Under the pieces are notes generated by a model that made no database searches, had not been told where the DNA came from, and worked only from the letters and a program-made list of their open reading frames with translations. Both the position numbers and the translations under genes were made by a program. Positions 34,338 through 43,498 of a DNA stretch of 58,298 nucleotides are shown here, piece after piece (within the stretch, counting starts at the first letter, position 1; each line of letters opens with the position of its first letter). This DNA is from Bryobacterales bacterium (GTDB taxonomy: Bacteria; Acidobacteriota; Terriglobia; Bryobacterales; Bryobacteraceae), in the NCBI GenBank assembly GCA_025463005.1, contig JAOAPR010000233.1, positions 1 to 58,298 of the forward strand. Reading direction: 5' to 3'.

Positions 34338-36041
34338 TTGGCTAACCCTTCTGAGATCCGTCCGGTCATAGGCATTGACCTAGGCACCACGAACTGCGCG
34401 CTCGCCTATTCGCAGAGCGACGCGGTAGAGCTGTTTTCAATCCCGCAATTCGTCCATCCGGGCGAGATCCGCGAAGAACCGCTGCTGCCATCGTTCCTGT
34501 TCTTGGAAGAGCAGCCCACCGTCGGGGTATTGGCGCAGAGAAAGGGTCTGGAGAATCCCGGACGCCTGGTATCTTCCGCAAAATCCTGGCTCTCCTACGC
34601 CGGTGTCGATCGCAATGCCGCGATTCTCCCGGTTACGGCACCGGACGGAGTAAGCAGGATCTCGCCCGTGGCCGCTTCCTCGCAGTATCTGAAATTTCTA
34701 CGGGAAGCGTGGAACACGAAAAGGCCCGACGCGCCGTTCGACACGCATCAGGTGCTAGTCACCGTGCCGGCATCCTTCGATGCCGTGGCACGAGATTTGA
34801 CATTGAAGGCGGCTGAGCAGGCAGGGTATGAAAAGGTCGTCCTCCTGGAAGAGCCGCAGGCGGCTTTTTACGCCTGGATCGCGCATAACCCGAACTGGCG
34901 GGAGCTGGTGGCCGTCGGTGACCTGATCCTGGTCATCGACATTGGCGGCGGCACCACGGATTTTGCGCTCATCTCGGTTGAAGATCAGGCAGGACAAATC
35001 TCTCTCCGGCGGATTGCCGTGGGAGACCACATTCTGCTGGGCGGCGACAACATGGATGCCGCCCTTGCTCACCATGTCGCAGAGGGTCTCCCCAAGCTCG
35101 ATGGAATGCAGTTTCATGCCCTTTACCAGCATTGCCGGATCGCCAAGGAGCGTTTGCTGGCTGAGGATAACGAAGACAGCCAGCTACCCATTACAATTCT
35201 GGGCCGGGGCACCAGCGTAGTCGGCAAATCGATGAAATCGAAGCTGACACGCGCGGATGTCGTGCGCATTTTGACAGAAGGGTTCTTACCGGCCGTTTCG
35301 ATCGATGAAGAGCCAGAGGAACCGTCGGCGACTCTCACCGAGTTTGGTCTCCCTTACGCATCTGAACCGGCGATTACGCGTCATCTCGCCCACTTTCTCC
35401 GCCGTCAATCGGCCACTCCGACACACGTCTTGTTCAATGGCGGTGTATTCCGCGCCCAATTGGTCCGTGATCGAACCGTCGAAATCCTGAACAAGTGGCT
35501 GCCGCGGCCCGTAACACCGCTTGTGAGCGGTGATCTCATGCGAGCCGTGGCACACGGCGCTACTTACTACGGGCTCGCCAGACAGGGCGAAGGGGTCCGC
35601 GTACGTGGCGGTGTGCCCCATAGTTATTACATTGGGATCGAGAGTGCGGCGCCTGCGGTGCCCGGCAGGCGCCCGCCGTTCAAGGCTCTGACGGTCGTGC
35701 CGTTCGGAATGGAGGAAGGCACCGGCTATGAATTCAAGGATCGAACGTTTGTCCTTAGTGTCGGCAAGCGGGCCCAGTTCAGGTTTTTCCAATCCAGCGA
35801 GCGAAAAGAAGATCCGCCAGGTTCCCTGATCGAAGACATCGATACCACGATGGAGGAGCTGTCGCCGGTCGAAGCTCTTCTGCCGAGCGAGGTCCATGAG
35901 AACGTCCCCGTGACGCTAGAGAGCCTGGTCACAGAAACCGGCATGTTGGAGCTGTGGTTTGTCGCCCGCGACGGACGGCGCTGGAAACTGGAGTTCAACG
36001 TGCGGCCTAAAAAAGAGCGCTTGCCTTCGAAGAGCAGCTAG
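34338..36041 (+). CDS. Hsp70/DnaK-like ATPase, non-canonical
   Basis: 567 residues. The actin-like ATPase core is complete: phosphate-1 VIGIDLGTTNCALAYS, connect-1 VLVTVPASFDAVARDLTLKAAEQAG, EEPQAAFYAW, phosphate-2 LVIDIGGGTTDFALI and adenosine motif THVLFNGGVFRAQLVRD. The C-terminal part is shorter than, and unlike, the canonical DnaK substrate-binding domain and lacks the lid and the usual C-terminal tail, so this is a member of the 'Hsp70 family protein' group seen in myxobacteria, planctomycetes and acidobacteria. The start must be TTG 34338: an in-frame stop lies five codons before it and no other start fits. No DnaJ or GrpE gene is near. Confidence 0.85.
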   Translation: MANPSEIRPVIGIDLGTTNCALAYSQSDAVELFSIPQFVHPGEIREEPLLPSFLFLEEQPTVGVLAQRKGLENPGRLVSSAKSWLSYAGVDRNAAILPVTAPDGVSRISPVAASSQYLKFLREAWNTKRPDAPFDTHQVLVTVPASFDAVARDLTLKAAEQAGYEKVVLLEEPQAAFYAWIAHNPNWRELVAVGDLILVIDIGGGTTDFALISVEDQAGQISLRRIAVGDHILLGGDNMDAALAHHVAEGLPKLDGMQFHALYQHCRIAKERLLAEDNEDSQLPITILGRGTSVVGKSMKSKLTRADVVRILTEGFLPAVSIDEEPEEPSATLTEFGLPYASEPAITRHLAHFLRRQSATPTHVLFNGGVFRAQLVRDRTVEILNKWLPRPVTPLVSGDLMRAVAHGATYYGLARQGEGVRVRGGVPHSYYIGIESAAPAVPGRRPPFKALTVVPFGMEEGTGYEFKDRTFVLSVGKRAQFRFFQSSERKEDPPGSLIEDIDTTMEELSPVEALLPSEVHENVPVTLESLVTETGMLELWFVARDGRRWKLEFNVRPKKERLPSKSS

Positions 36042-36247
36042 CTGCGGACGGCCGCCCGTCGATACGGCGAATCAGAGTTCTACCTATTGACGCGGGGAGG
36101 GGTGCGATCCGGGCGCCACGCGACGAACGTATCCGGGAAATGCTTTGTTCTTAGTAGCTGCTGCCTATTCCTTCATTAGCCGGCCATCGGGCCCTGCTGG
36201 CATCAGCCTTGCCTGACACGAGCATCACGCGCGTCGGAGGTCAAGCA

Positions 36248-37588
36248 ATGGGCAACGCGGTCGGGCATCTGCCTGCAGTTCCATCAAATTCCATTTCTGT
36301 CGAATCGGAGTTGCGGCTAAGAGCGTCCAGTCGCAACTATACGTCGCATCCCACGGCCGCCATTATCGGCGCAGGGCCGTACGGGGTATCGCTCGCCGCC
36401 CACCTGCAAGCGGCTGGTGTGGATTTTCGCATCTTCGGCCAGCCCATGCACCGTTGGCGGTTCCAAATGCCGAAAGGGATGTTCCTGAAATCTGAAGGGT
36501 GCGCTTCAAATCTGGCCGATCCGGCCGGCCGCTACATGCTGTCGCACTATTGCGCCGAAAACGGGCTGCCCTATGGCGAATGGGGCGCGCCGGTATCGAG
36601 GGAGACCTTCGCCCAATACGCGCTGTCTTTTCAAAGGAACTTTGTCCCCAACGTCGAGCAAGTAATGGTCGCTGGTGTTTACGCGCTGCGTGAAGGGTTC
36701 GAGTTGGGCTTAGCCAACGGCGCGACCGTCCGCGCAAGCAAAGTTATCGTGGCGACCGGGATGGATCATGCGGCTTACACTCCTCATGTGCTAAGTCGTT
36801 TGCCGTCCGAACTGCTATCGCATACTGCCGATCACCACGATCTAAGCCGTTTTAAAGGGAAGGAAGTAAGCGTTATCGGCGGTGGCCAATCGGCGATCGA
36901 AACCGCGGTGCTGCTCGCCGAAGAAGGAGCCTCCGTCCGTCTTCTGGTGCGTAAGCCGGCTCTTGTTTGGAACTCGACGCCGAAGATGGTCCGGCGGCCT
37001 TTCTACCAACGCCTGCGTCATCCCTTGTCAAATCTGGGGGTGGGAGCGGAATTGTGGATCTATTGCGCCATTCCGATGCTATTCCGCCACTTGCCGCAAC
37101 AGATTCGTCATCAAAGAGTGGCAACCGTGCTGGGACCCGCCGGAGCCTGGTGGCTAAGAGATCGGGCTGCCGGGCGCCTCCAGATTCTGCTGGGGCACAC
37201 CGTGTCGAGAGCTGAGGCCAAGTCAGGCCGGGCGGTACTTCAGGTTTCCGAGGGCGAAGGGCCGATCGTCGAGATGGCTACCGATCACGTGATCGCCGCT
37301 ACGGGCTACAGATTCTCCCTGGCTCATCTGCCATTCTTGAGCCACGGTATAAAATCGCAACTGCGCGCGGAGCAACAGCATCCGGTCTTATCATCGGATT
37401 TCGAATCGTCCGTTCCGGGCCTGTATTTCACCGGCCTGGCCAGCGCGAAGTGTTTTGGGCCGGCGATGCGATTTCTCGACGGCGCGGATTATACGGCTCG
37501 GCGAGTGACGCGCCGTCTTGCCACCCGACGGCAATCATTTGCGCGCCTCGCTCTCCAGTCTGTTCGAACCCGATGCAAGGAATTCTGA
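36248..37588 (+). CDS. FAD/NAD(P)-dependent oxidoreductase, monooxygenase-like
   Basis: 446 residues from ATG 36248, chosen for its GGAGG ribosome-binding site over an upstream TTG. Two Rossmann motifs, AAIIGAGPYGVSLAAHLQAAG for FAD and VSVIGGGQSAIETAVLLAEEG for NAD(P), are separated by ~150 residues, and VIAATGYRF with LYFTGLASAKCFGPAMRF is near the end. The order and the ATG(Y/F) motif resemble flavin-containing and N-hydroxylating monooxygenases. The W-R region RWRFQMPKGMFLKSEG is typical of a subset with unknown substrates. The gene stands alone; the 206 bases before it hold no gene that I recognise. Confidence 0.8.
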   Translation: MGNAVGHLPAVPSNSISVESELRLRASSRNYTSHPTAAIIGAGPYGVSLAAHLQAAGVDFRIFGQPMHRWRFQMPKGMFLKSEGCASNLADPAGRYMLSHYCAENGLPYGEWGAPVSRETFAQYALSFQRNFVPNVEQVMVAGVYALREGFELGLANGATVRASKVIVATGMDHAAYTPHVLSRLPSELLSHTADHHDLSRFKGKEVSVIGGGQSAIETAVLLAEEGASVRLLVRKPALVWNSTPKMVRRPFYQRLRHPLSNLGVGAELWIYCAIPMLFRHLPQQIRHQRVATVLGPAGAWWLRDRAAGRLQILLGHTVSRAEAKSGRAVLQVSEGEGPIVEMATDHVIAATGYRFSLAHLPFLSHGIKSQLRAEQQHPVLSSDFESSVPGLYFTGLASAKCFGPAMRFLDGADYTARRVTRRLATRRQSFARLALQSVRTRCKEF

Positions 37589-37846
37589 CGATGACGGTGA
37601 GATGACGGCAGCGTCGCCCATGGTTGAAGGCCGCACACATATCGTAGAACCCTACGACTTGTTTGCCAGCCTCTGCTACATAACGCGATGGCAAATTGAC
37701 GATCCGGGAGTGGTGGCGGTCGCTGAAAGGAAAAAGTGAGGCCGCGTGGCTCCAATGGAGCGATCCCGTTCCGTTTTTTGCGATTTGCGTGCGGCTGATG
37801 TTTCGCGCTGTGGAACGCGCCTTCGAGGCAATTCGATGGCGCGGCG

Positions 37847-38866
37847 TCACGTAGCCGGGAGCGTGTCGACGGGCGTTTCGCGGTGCCATAGGAGGAGTCG
37901 CAAATTCAGGTCGAAGCGCGCTCCCCATTCGCGTTTATAAGGCTCGTCCCCGCGCAGGAAATCGAACCGGCGAGCGCCTTCCTCAATCGATTGCGCGATC
38001 GCGTATTTCAAAAGGAGAGATCCCGGGCTGAATCGGGACCAACAGGGATCGAATCCGCTGAAGTAGTAGGAAAAACGCTGTTTGTCCAGAAAACCGTAGA
38101 GTGCCGCTACCGGGCGCTTATCCACCAACAGCAGAAACAGACGTACCTTTCCGGCCTTCCAAAGGCGTCCAGCGGCATCACGGTGAAATGCCTCGATTTT
38201 CCCGGACAGGCTCACGTCTGGCGCGCGTGTTTCCCACCTGGCAGAACGCAGCGCAAATAGGGCATCGAGCGCGATACCGAACTCGGCGTCGGACTGGACA
38301 TTCTGGAATTCGACCTCGCCCGCCAGATTCAGTTCTTCCCGGCATCTGCGGAGGTTTCGGGAAAAGCGATGGGGTAATGCGCGCTCGAATTCTTCACGCG
38401 TGGGCGGCAGAACACTATGCGAGCACACCGAGGAGGAACTCACCAAGTGCTGCACGCCATCTGGCGGGGGACACGGCAGGCTAAAGGATGGAGGTAGATC
38501 CTGGAGATCGCAAACGTCCCAGCGATTGCGTTCGCCGGCCAAACACTGCAGAACCATCCGGATCGCGGCATCGCGCCAACAGGGTTCGGCAAGAAACTCC
38601 AGGCGGTCGGAGACGCCATTGCCCAGGAAGGTGACCTGCCTCCTGCCTAGCCAGACATGGAGAAACAGAGGCGCCATCGCGACCAGCCGGTCTTCATGGC
38701 GGACCCCAAAACTGATCAGTTCGCCGCTACCGAACTTTTCCCACCACGGCAACAGCCAGCCCGGATGCTGGAAGGGCGCGGCATCGGGCACACGCTCGTA
38801 AAGAGCCGTCCATTCATCTTGAAGTGCGGAAAGGGCTTGGATCGTCAGGATCGGCTCAGGGGTCAT
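37847..38866 (-). CDS. GNAT/FemAB-like acyltransferase (BioF2/CelD type)
   Basis: 339 residues. The text PFQHPGWLLPWWEKFGSGELISFGVRHEDRLVAMAPLFLH opens a first GNAT-like half, and the second half contains FSRNLRRCREELNLAGEVEFQ, FLLLVDKRPVAALYGFLDKQRFSYYFSGFDPCWSRFSPGSLLLKYAIAQSIEEGARRFDFLRGDEPYKREWGA, the signature of the Acetyltransf_6 (CelD/BcsL, FemAB-like) family. These proteins transfer acyl or aminoacyl groups, often in exopolysaccharide or cell-wall synthesis. It lies 48 bases downstream of an ABC exporter gene on the same strand and near a PIG-L deacetylase and a glycosyltransferase, so a surface glycan or glycolipid role is plausible. Confidence 0.85.
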   Translation of the reverse strand: MTPEPILTIQALSALQDEWTALYERVPDAAPFQHPGWLLPWWEKFGSGELISFGVRHEDRLVAMAPLFLHVWLGRRQVTFLGNGVSDRLEFLAEPCWRDAAIRMVLQCLAGERNRWDVCDLQDLPPSFSLPCPPPDGVQHLVSSSSVCSHSVLPPTREEFERALPHRFSRNLRRCREELNLAGEVEFQNVQSDAEFGIALDALFALRSARWETRAPDVSLSGKIEAFHRDAAGRLWKAGKVRLFLLLVDKRPVAALYGFLDKQRFSYYFSGFDPCWSRFSPGSLLLKYAIAQSIEEGARRFDFLRGDEPYKREWGARFDLNLRLLLWHRETPVDTLPAT

Positions 38867-38914
38867 GGCGACGGCGCATGACCTGCTAGCAAGTGATTCG
38901 CCTAAATGGGAACT

Positions 38915-40660
38915 TCAGGCGATCAGAGCGACGCCATCCACTTTGACGAGGCGCCCATTTCGAACTTCCAGCAGCAAGTCACATTGCTCGAGCGTGCTCA
39001 GGCGGTGAGCAATCATGAACGTGGTGCGACCTTCCATCAGACGCTCCAGCGCCTGCATGATACTTCGCTCCGTGCGGACATCCAGAGAGCTGGTCGGCTC
39101 GTCCAGAATGAGGATGGGAGCATCTTTAAGGAAAGCACGCGCGATGGCGATGCGCTGTCTCTCCCCTCCCGAGAGCTGCATGCCGCGCTCGCCGACAATG
39201 CTGTCGTAGCCGTCCTTCAGGGTGAGAATAAATTCGTGCGCGTGTGCCAGCTTGGCGGCTTCGACGATCTGGTCCATGGTTGCCTCAGGGCGTCCGTAGG
39301 CAATATTCTCCGCGATGGACCTCGAAAACAGGACGGAGTCTTGGGGAACGATGGCGTACTGATTGCGCAAGTCCGCGAGCTTGTAATCGCGCAATTCAAT
39401 GTCATCCAACAGGATCCTGCCGTCGGTTACATCATAGAAACGCGCAAGAAGGTTCAAAAGGGTGCTCTTCCCCGAACCGGTGGATCCGTGGATTCCCACG
39501 CGCGCACCGGCGGGAACCTCGAAGCTGATGTCGCCCAACACCGTCCGGTCGCCGTCGTAGCTGAACGCGACTTCTTCAAAAGAAAATTTGCCGCAAGCGC
39601 GATCCAGAGGCATGGCGTGGGGATGGTCGACGACATCGGGGGCCCGATCGAGCAGGCTAAAGGCCCGTTCCGCGCTCGCCAGGCCGCCCTGGAGATCCGC
39701 CACGTTCTTGCTGATAGCCTTCAGAGGATCGAGAAGCTGCACCACGTAGGCTGTCACCAACGTCAGTTCCCCCAGGGTCAGCAGCCCGCTGCGAACGTGC
39801 ATCACGCCGAGGTACAAGGTGGCGGCCATTCCAAGACCGATGGTGACGCCCACCAAAATGTCGAAACTCCCCTGCAATGCGGCTACCCGCAATAATTCCC
39901 GCATGCGGCGTCTGGACCAGCCCATAAAGCGAGCGTGCTCATCGTCTTCACGGCCGAAAGCCTTAACGATGCGCACGGACGCCAAAACTTCCTGTACCAA
40001 CGAATTTGCGGAGCTGTCAAGCTGCCTCTCTTCCGTCCAGCGCTCGCGCAAACGCTCTCGAAAAAGGTATGTGACCACGAACAGAACCGGAGAGACCGCC
40101 AAGGCCACCAGTGCGAGTTGTGCGTCCATCCGCCATGTAATCCAAATCATGCAAACTAGCCGTGAACCTGCGGTCAGAAGCGGAATCAGCCCCTGAATCA
40201 GGATGTTCTGTACGGCCATGGCATCGTACTGAATCCGGAACGTTGAGCTGGCAGTGCCTTGCAAATCGTGATAGGCGAGGGACAAGCGCTGAACATGGGC
40301 AAAGAGCTTCGCTCGGAAATCCAGCGCGATTTTTTCGCCTACATAGGTTTGAAGGAGCCAGCTTCCTGAACCTTGTAAGTAGGTCAGCAGGATCACCCCA
40401 ACCAGTAAGCACGGTGCCAGGGCCAGGGCAAGAGTGCTGGAATGATGGCCGGCCTGGGGCCATAGTGCCGTCAAGTACCCGGGTAGCGGTTGCGAACCGA
40501 ACACCGAATCTATGACGATCTTCAAGGGCAGGGGCGCCAGCATCGCCACCGGAGTGGAAAGTAGACTGAGCAGGAATACGGCGGCGAGCTGCAGCCTATG
40601 GGCGCGCGCTTCAAAAGCTATGCGCTTCAGGATTCCCCAGTCTGAATAGTAGGACTTCAT
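38915..40660 (-). CDS. ABC transporter, fused membrane and ATPase domains
   Basis: 581 residues from ATG 40660 (a GTG at 40699 is an alternative). Six membrane helices occupy residues ~20-315, then one cassette: Walker A GIHGSTGSGKST, Q loop VPQDSVLFSRSI, signature MQLSGGERQRIAIARA, Walker B PILILDEPTSSLD and the H loop FMIAHRLSTLEQC. This is an MsbA/MDR-type half exporter that works as a homodimer, flipping lipids, glycolipids or drugs. Next to the FemAB-like gene, lipid-linked glycan export is plausible. Confidence 0.92.
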   Translation of the reverse strand: MKSYYSDWGILKRIAFEARAHRLQLAAVFLLSLLSTPVAMLAPLPLKIVIDSVFGSQPLPGYLTALWPQAGHHSSTLALALAPCLLVGVILLTYLQGSGSWLLQTYVGEKIALDFRAKLFAHVQRLSLAYHDLQGTASSTFRIQYDAMAVQNILIQGLIPLLTAGSRLVCMIWITWRMDAQLALVALAVSPVLFVVTYLFRERLRERWTEERQLDSSANSLVQEVLASVRIVKAFGREDDEHARFMGWSRRRMRELLRVAALQGSFDILVGVTIGLGMAATLYLGVMHVRSGLLTLGELTLVTAYVVQLLDPLKAISKNVADLQGGLASAERAFSLLDRAPDVVDHPHAMPLDRACGKFSFEEVAFSYDGDRTVLGDISFEVPAGARVGIHGSTGSGKSTLLNLLARFYDVTDGRILLDDIELRDYKLADLRNQYAIVPQDSVLFSRSIAENIAYGRPEATMDQIVEAAKLAHAHEFILTLKDGYDSIVGERGMQLSGGERQRIAIARAFLKDAPILILDEPTSSLDVRTERSIMQALERLMEGRTTFMIAHRLSTLEQCDLLLEVRNGRLVKVDGVALIA

Positions 40661-40814
40661 GGAACTTCGCGGGCGGATTCGAATGTTCCATGATGCCACG
40701 CCGGCAGGCGCCGGTCGCTATGTTAAGGCGAAAATCCAGATGCGCTAAGGTACGAATGCTTGTACCCTCGCCCGAGGCAGAAGAACTACAGTAGCGGCTT
40801 CGTTTGTGTGCGGT

Positions 40815-41384
40815 TTACGAGGTTTCGGTGTGAACCAGCTTATTGAAATTGCTGGGCCGACCGCTGGCAGTCCGGTCCTGATACACCAGCGCCAAGTGGC
40901 TTTTGTCGAATACCTTGAAGAACTGATCCCAAGTGATGGGCTTGAGAGATTCCTCGCCGGTGTACCCCGGAAAATCCAGACGAAGAACGCAGCTATCGCC
41001 TCGCTCGGTGCCCTTTACGCAAGCAGGATGGGCGCCGCGCGACTCGGCCCAGTGGCGAATCTCTTCATGATCGGTAGTCACGTGACCGTGTGTCGGCGAA
41101 GCGGAGGAGTTGCTTCTCGCATTGCCGTTCCTTTTGCTGGCACTCCCGCGGGACCTGGTAGTGGCGCGGGAGCTTGCAGAGCTTGAACCGGAACGCTTGA
41201 AAGCGCTCGATCTTGAGCGGCTTCTGGTGGCAGCGGACTGGGTACCGGATCCAGCGCTCGAGCGCGAGCGGGATGCTGCTCCGGAGCGGCCGCGTGTCGC
41301 GGAAGCTTTATTCCCCGAGGCGGACGAGCGAGAGCTGCTCGATCGTCGTGTTGAAGAGCTTTTGGTTCGAGTTTTGGTTGCCAT
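40815..41384 (-). CDS. Ser/Arg-rich protein with a C-terminal conserved domain
   Basis: 189 residues. The first ~95 residues are almost only Ser, Arg, Ala, Gly, Lys and Thr (TRTKSSSTRRSSSSRSSASG; TRSRSRSSAFKRSGSSSASS), a strongly basic, disordered tail like histone or SR-type regions. The C-terminal ~90 residues, HVTTDHEEIRHWAESRGAHPACVKGTERG and VLRLDFPGYTGEESLKPITWDQFFKVFDKSHLALVYQ, match a small stand-alone domain that is widespread in bacteria (often mislabelled as branching enzyme) and has no known function. The basic tail suggests nucleic-acid binding. The gene is divergent from the PIG-L gene. Confidence 0.75.
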   Translation of the reverse strand: MATKTRTKSSSTRRSSSSRSSASGNKASATRGRSGAASRSRSSAGSGTQSAATRSRSRSSAFKRSGSSSASSRATTRSRGSASKRNGNARSNSSASPTHGHVTTDHEEIRHWAESRGAHPACVKGTERGDSCVLRLDFPGYTGEESLKPITWDQFFKVFDKSHLALVYQDRTASGRPSNFNKLVHTETS

Positions 41385-41501
41385 GCCTGCCAGTTTGCAA
41401 TCGCAAGACCACTCGGCCGTGGCATTGGCGGGGTATGGGAAGGAACAAACACCAGGATTTCCCGCGATACGTCCCCGCTTGAGGAGGGATCACACCCGAG
41501 A

Positions 41502-42248
41502 ATGCCTCGCCGAGAATCGTGCCTTATAGTTGCGGCCCACCCTGACGACGAAACGATCGGATGCGCCATTTGGATGCGACGACGGGAGCCGAACGGTCTG
41601 ATGCTGCTTCACCTTACCGACGGAAGTCCGCGCGATCTGGCAGATGCTAAGGCGGCAGGCTTCTCCTCGCGCGAGTCTTACGCTGCAGCGCGGCGCGAGG
41701 AGTTGAACACTGCTCTCACGATTCTGGGTCTGCCACCCAGCCAGTGCTTACAGTTTTCCTTTGTGGACAAAGACCTTTATCTACGGCTGAAAGAACTCGT
41801 TGTACAGATGACATGCCTGATCGAGCAGATCCGCCCCTCGCTTGTGCTCACGCCCGCGTATGAAGGCGGACATCCGGACCACGATTCGGCCGCCTTGGCC
41901 GTGGCCATAGCGCGAGCCCGGCACGGATTCCGCCACCGCGAGTATCGCCTCTATCATTCGGGGCCGGACGGCAGCATGAGTACGAAAGATTTCCTCCCAT
42001 GCGGCCAGCATCGGACCCAGGTCCTTCGCGCTTCCCACGCCGAACGCGAGTTGAAATCGCGCATGCTCGAAAGCTTTCGAACGCAAAAGCACGTCTTGCG
42101 ACACTTCGAGACCGAGGCCGAGCAGTTTCGCGATGCCCCGACTTACGATTTCAGGAGCCCACCACACGAAGGCCCGTTGCTTTACGAGCGTTGGGGATTT
42201 GCAATCTCCGGGGCGGAATGGCGCGCGAGGGCAAGCGAATGCCTCTGA
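41502..42248 (+). CDS. PIG-L family deacetylase
   Basis: 248 residues. The zinc-site motif VAAHPDDETIGC at residues ~10-21 and the later GGHPDHDSAALAV are the two hallmark motifs of LmbE/PIG-L N-acetyl-sugar deacetylases, which remove acetyl from GlcNAc-type groups in lipids or small thiols. The product region FSSRESYAAARREELNTALTILG is also typical. The stop overlaps the start of a glycosyltransferase gene by ten bases, so the two enzymes are translationally coupled and probably act on the same glycoconjugate. Confidence 0.92.
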   Translation: MPRRESCLIVAAHPDDETIGCAIWMRRREPNGLMLLHLTDGSPRDLADAKAAGFSSRESYAAARREELNTALTILGLPPSQCLQFSFVDKDLYLRLKELVVQMTCLIEQIRPSLVLTPAYEGGHPDHDSAALAVAIARARHGFRHREYRLYHSGPDGSMSTKDFLPCGQHRTQVLRASHAERELKSRMLESFRTQKHVLRHFETEAEQFRDAPTYDFRSPPHEGPLLYERWGFAISGAEWRARASECL

Positions 42249-43279
42249 CTGTGCTTCAAGTGGGGTTCACGCTCGCGCCGATCGGACCCGACGCCGTGGG
42301 CGGAGCCGAGCAGGTTCTTACGATGCTCGATGCCGGGCTGCGGCGGGCAGGGGTCCGATCCCTCGCCCTGGGTGGTGAGCGACCGGTCGAATCCATCACT
42401 CCGCGGCTGCGAAGCCGGTTGCTCAGCCGGCACCGCCGCGCCATGGAGTCCATCCTTCGACAGGAGCGCGTCGACATTGTACACATGCACGGTTTGGATT
42501 GCCGGGATTATTTGCCGGAGGCGGACATTCCTACGCTGGTCACTCTGCACCTGCCGCTGGAATGGTATCCCGAAGATCTATTTCAAACCAAACGGTCGAA
42601 TCTCTACTTCACCTGCGTGTCGGAATCGCAGGCCCGGCGTGCTACCCGGATTCCGCAGGCGCTTCCCGTGGTTGCGAATGGAGTGGACGCGGATCTCTTT
42701 TGCTCGAGGCCGAAGAAGCGCGATTTTGCACTGGCCCTGGGACGGATCTGCCCCGAGAAGGGCTTCCATCATGCGTTGAGCGCGGCTCAAACCGCGGATG
42801 TTCCGCTGTTGCTTGCCGGCGACGTGTTCCCCTATCCGGCGCATCGTGAGTACTTCCATCGGGAGATCGTCCCCCGCCTCGATTCCAGGCGCCGCTTTAT
42901 CGGACCAGTGGGGTCCTTGCGTAAGAGAAGCCTGCTCAGCCGGGCCTGCTGTGTGCTCATTCCGAGTCTCGCCCCGGAGACCAGTTCCCTGGTGGCAATG
43001 GAGGCGCTGGCCTGCGGGACGCCGGTAATCGCATTTGCGTCAGGGGCGCTCCCGGAAATCATTGAGGACCGCAAGACCGGATTCCTTGTTTCGAGCGAGC
43101 AAGAGATGGCCCGAGCGCTGCGAAAGGTGTCCGAGCTCGACCCTGAGGACTGCCGGCAGGCAGCCCGGGACCGCTTCTCCGCGGACGCCATGGTTCGCGG
43201 GTACCTGGCGCTGTACGAGCGGATGCTAGCCCGGTCGTTCGCTTTTCAAGAGGTTAGAGATAGTTTCGTCACCCGGTAG
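42239..43279 (+). CDS. glycosyltransferase family 4-like
   Basis: 346 residues from ATG 42239, with AGGGCAAG upstream; an in-frame ATG at 42218 is possible. The N-terminal half shows GGAEQVLTMLDAGLRRAG and DIVHMHGLD; the C-terminal half shows the GT-B donor-site text LALGRICPEKGFHHALSAAQ, LIPSLAPETSSLVAMEALACGTPVIAFASGALPEII, with the E-x7-E pattern (ETSSLVAMEA). It would transfer a sugar from a nucleotide donor at the cytoplasmic face of the membrane. Coupling to the PIG-L deacetylase resembles the GT/deacetylase pairs of mycothiol or bacillithiol synthesis, but the acceptor is unknown. Confidence 0.88.
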   Translation: MPLTVLQVGFTLAPIGPDAVGGAEQVLTMLDAGLRRAGVRSLALGGERPVESITPRLRSRLLSRHRRAMESILRQERVDIVHMHGLDCRDYLPEADIPTLVTLHLPLEWYPEDLFQTKRSNLYFTCVSESQARRATRIPQALPVVANGVDADLFCSRPKKRDFALALGRICPEKGFHHALSAAQTADVPLLLAGDVFPYPAHREYFHREIVPRLDSRRRFIGPVGSLRKRSLLSRACCVLIPSLAPETSSLVAMEALACGTPVIAFASGALPEIIEDRKTGFLVSSEQEMARALRKVSELDPEDCRQAARDRFSADAMVRGYLALYERMLARSFAFQEVRDSFVTR

Positions 43280-43306
43280 CCGCAGATAAGTAACAGCTTC
43301 GAGCCA

Positions 43307-43351
43307 TATCGAAAAAATTGATTGGACGGGGTTGCGGCTACCGCGTACACT
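43307..43351 (+). promoter_or_regulatory. amt1 promoter with shared upstream box
   Basis: ATCGAAAAAATTGATTGGAC runs into a -35-like TTGGAC (43322-43327), an 18-bp spacer and a -10-like TACACT (43346-43351). The same A-rich box, TTGGAC/T and TAC/AACT layout occurs before the second LysR-type gene and before amt2. A transcript starting here would have a leader of about 140 bases. Promoter function is inferred from the three-fold conservation. Confidence 0.65.
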
Positions 43352-43498
43352 GTTCACTCAGTAGTTCTCGTCTCAGTTGCTTGCCACGTTCCGCGAGCAG
43401 CATTCTACAAACAAGTTTCACTTACGGCGGAAGCAGCGCCCTATCGCGCTGTTGCGGGATACCTACACATCAACCAGGCACAAGAGAGGAAATCATAC

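Noticed and set aside
37602-37739. Possible 45-residue frame after the flavoprotein gene
   Set aside because: Weak ribosome-binding site, no recognisable pattern; the 258 bases between 37589 and 37846 show nothing else that I can support.
38906-39895. 329-residue frame on the plus strand
   Set aside because: Antisense of the ABC exporter, whose Walker and signature motifs are intact on the other strand.
41110-41529. 139-residue Leu/Glu-rich frame on the plus strand
   Set aside because: Complement of the Ser/Arg repeat codons of the SR-like gene; the regular Leu-Glu-Arg pattern arises from that repeat.
43320-43340. Sigma-54 promoter upstream of amt1 (TTGGACGGGGTTGCGG)
   Set aside because: The GG and GC elements are eight bases apart instead of the required ten, and the other two copies of the box lack the GC element.
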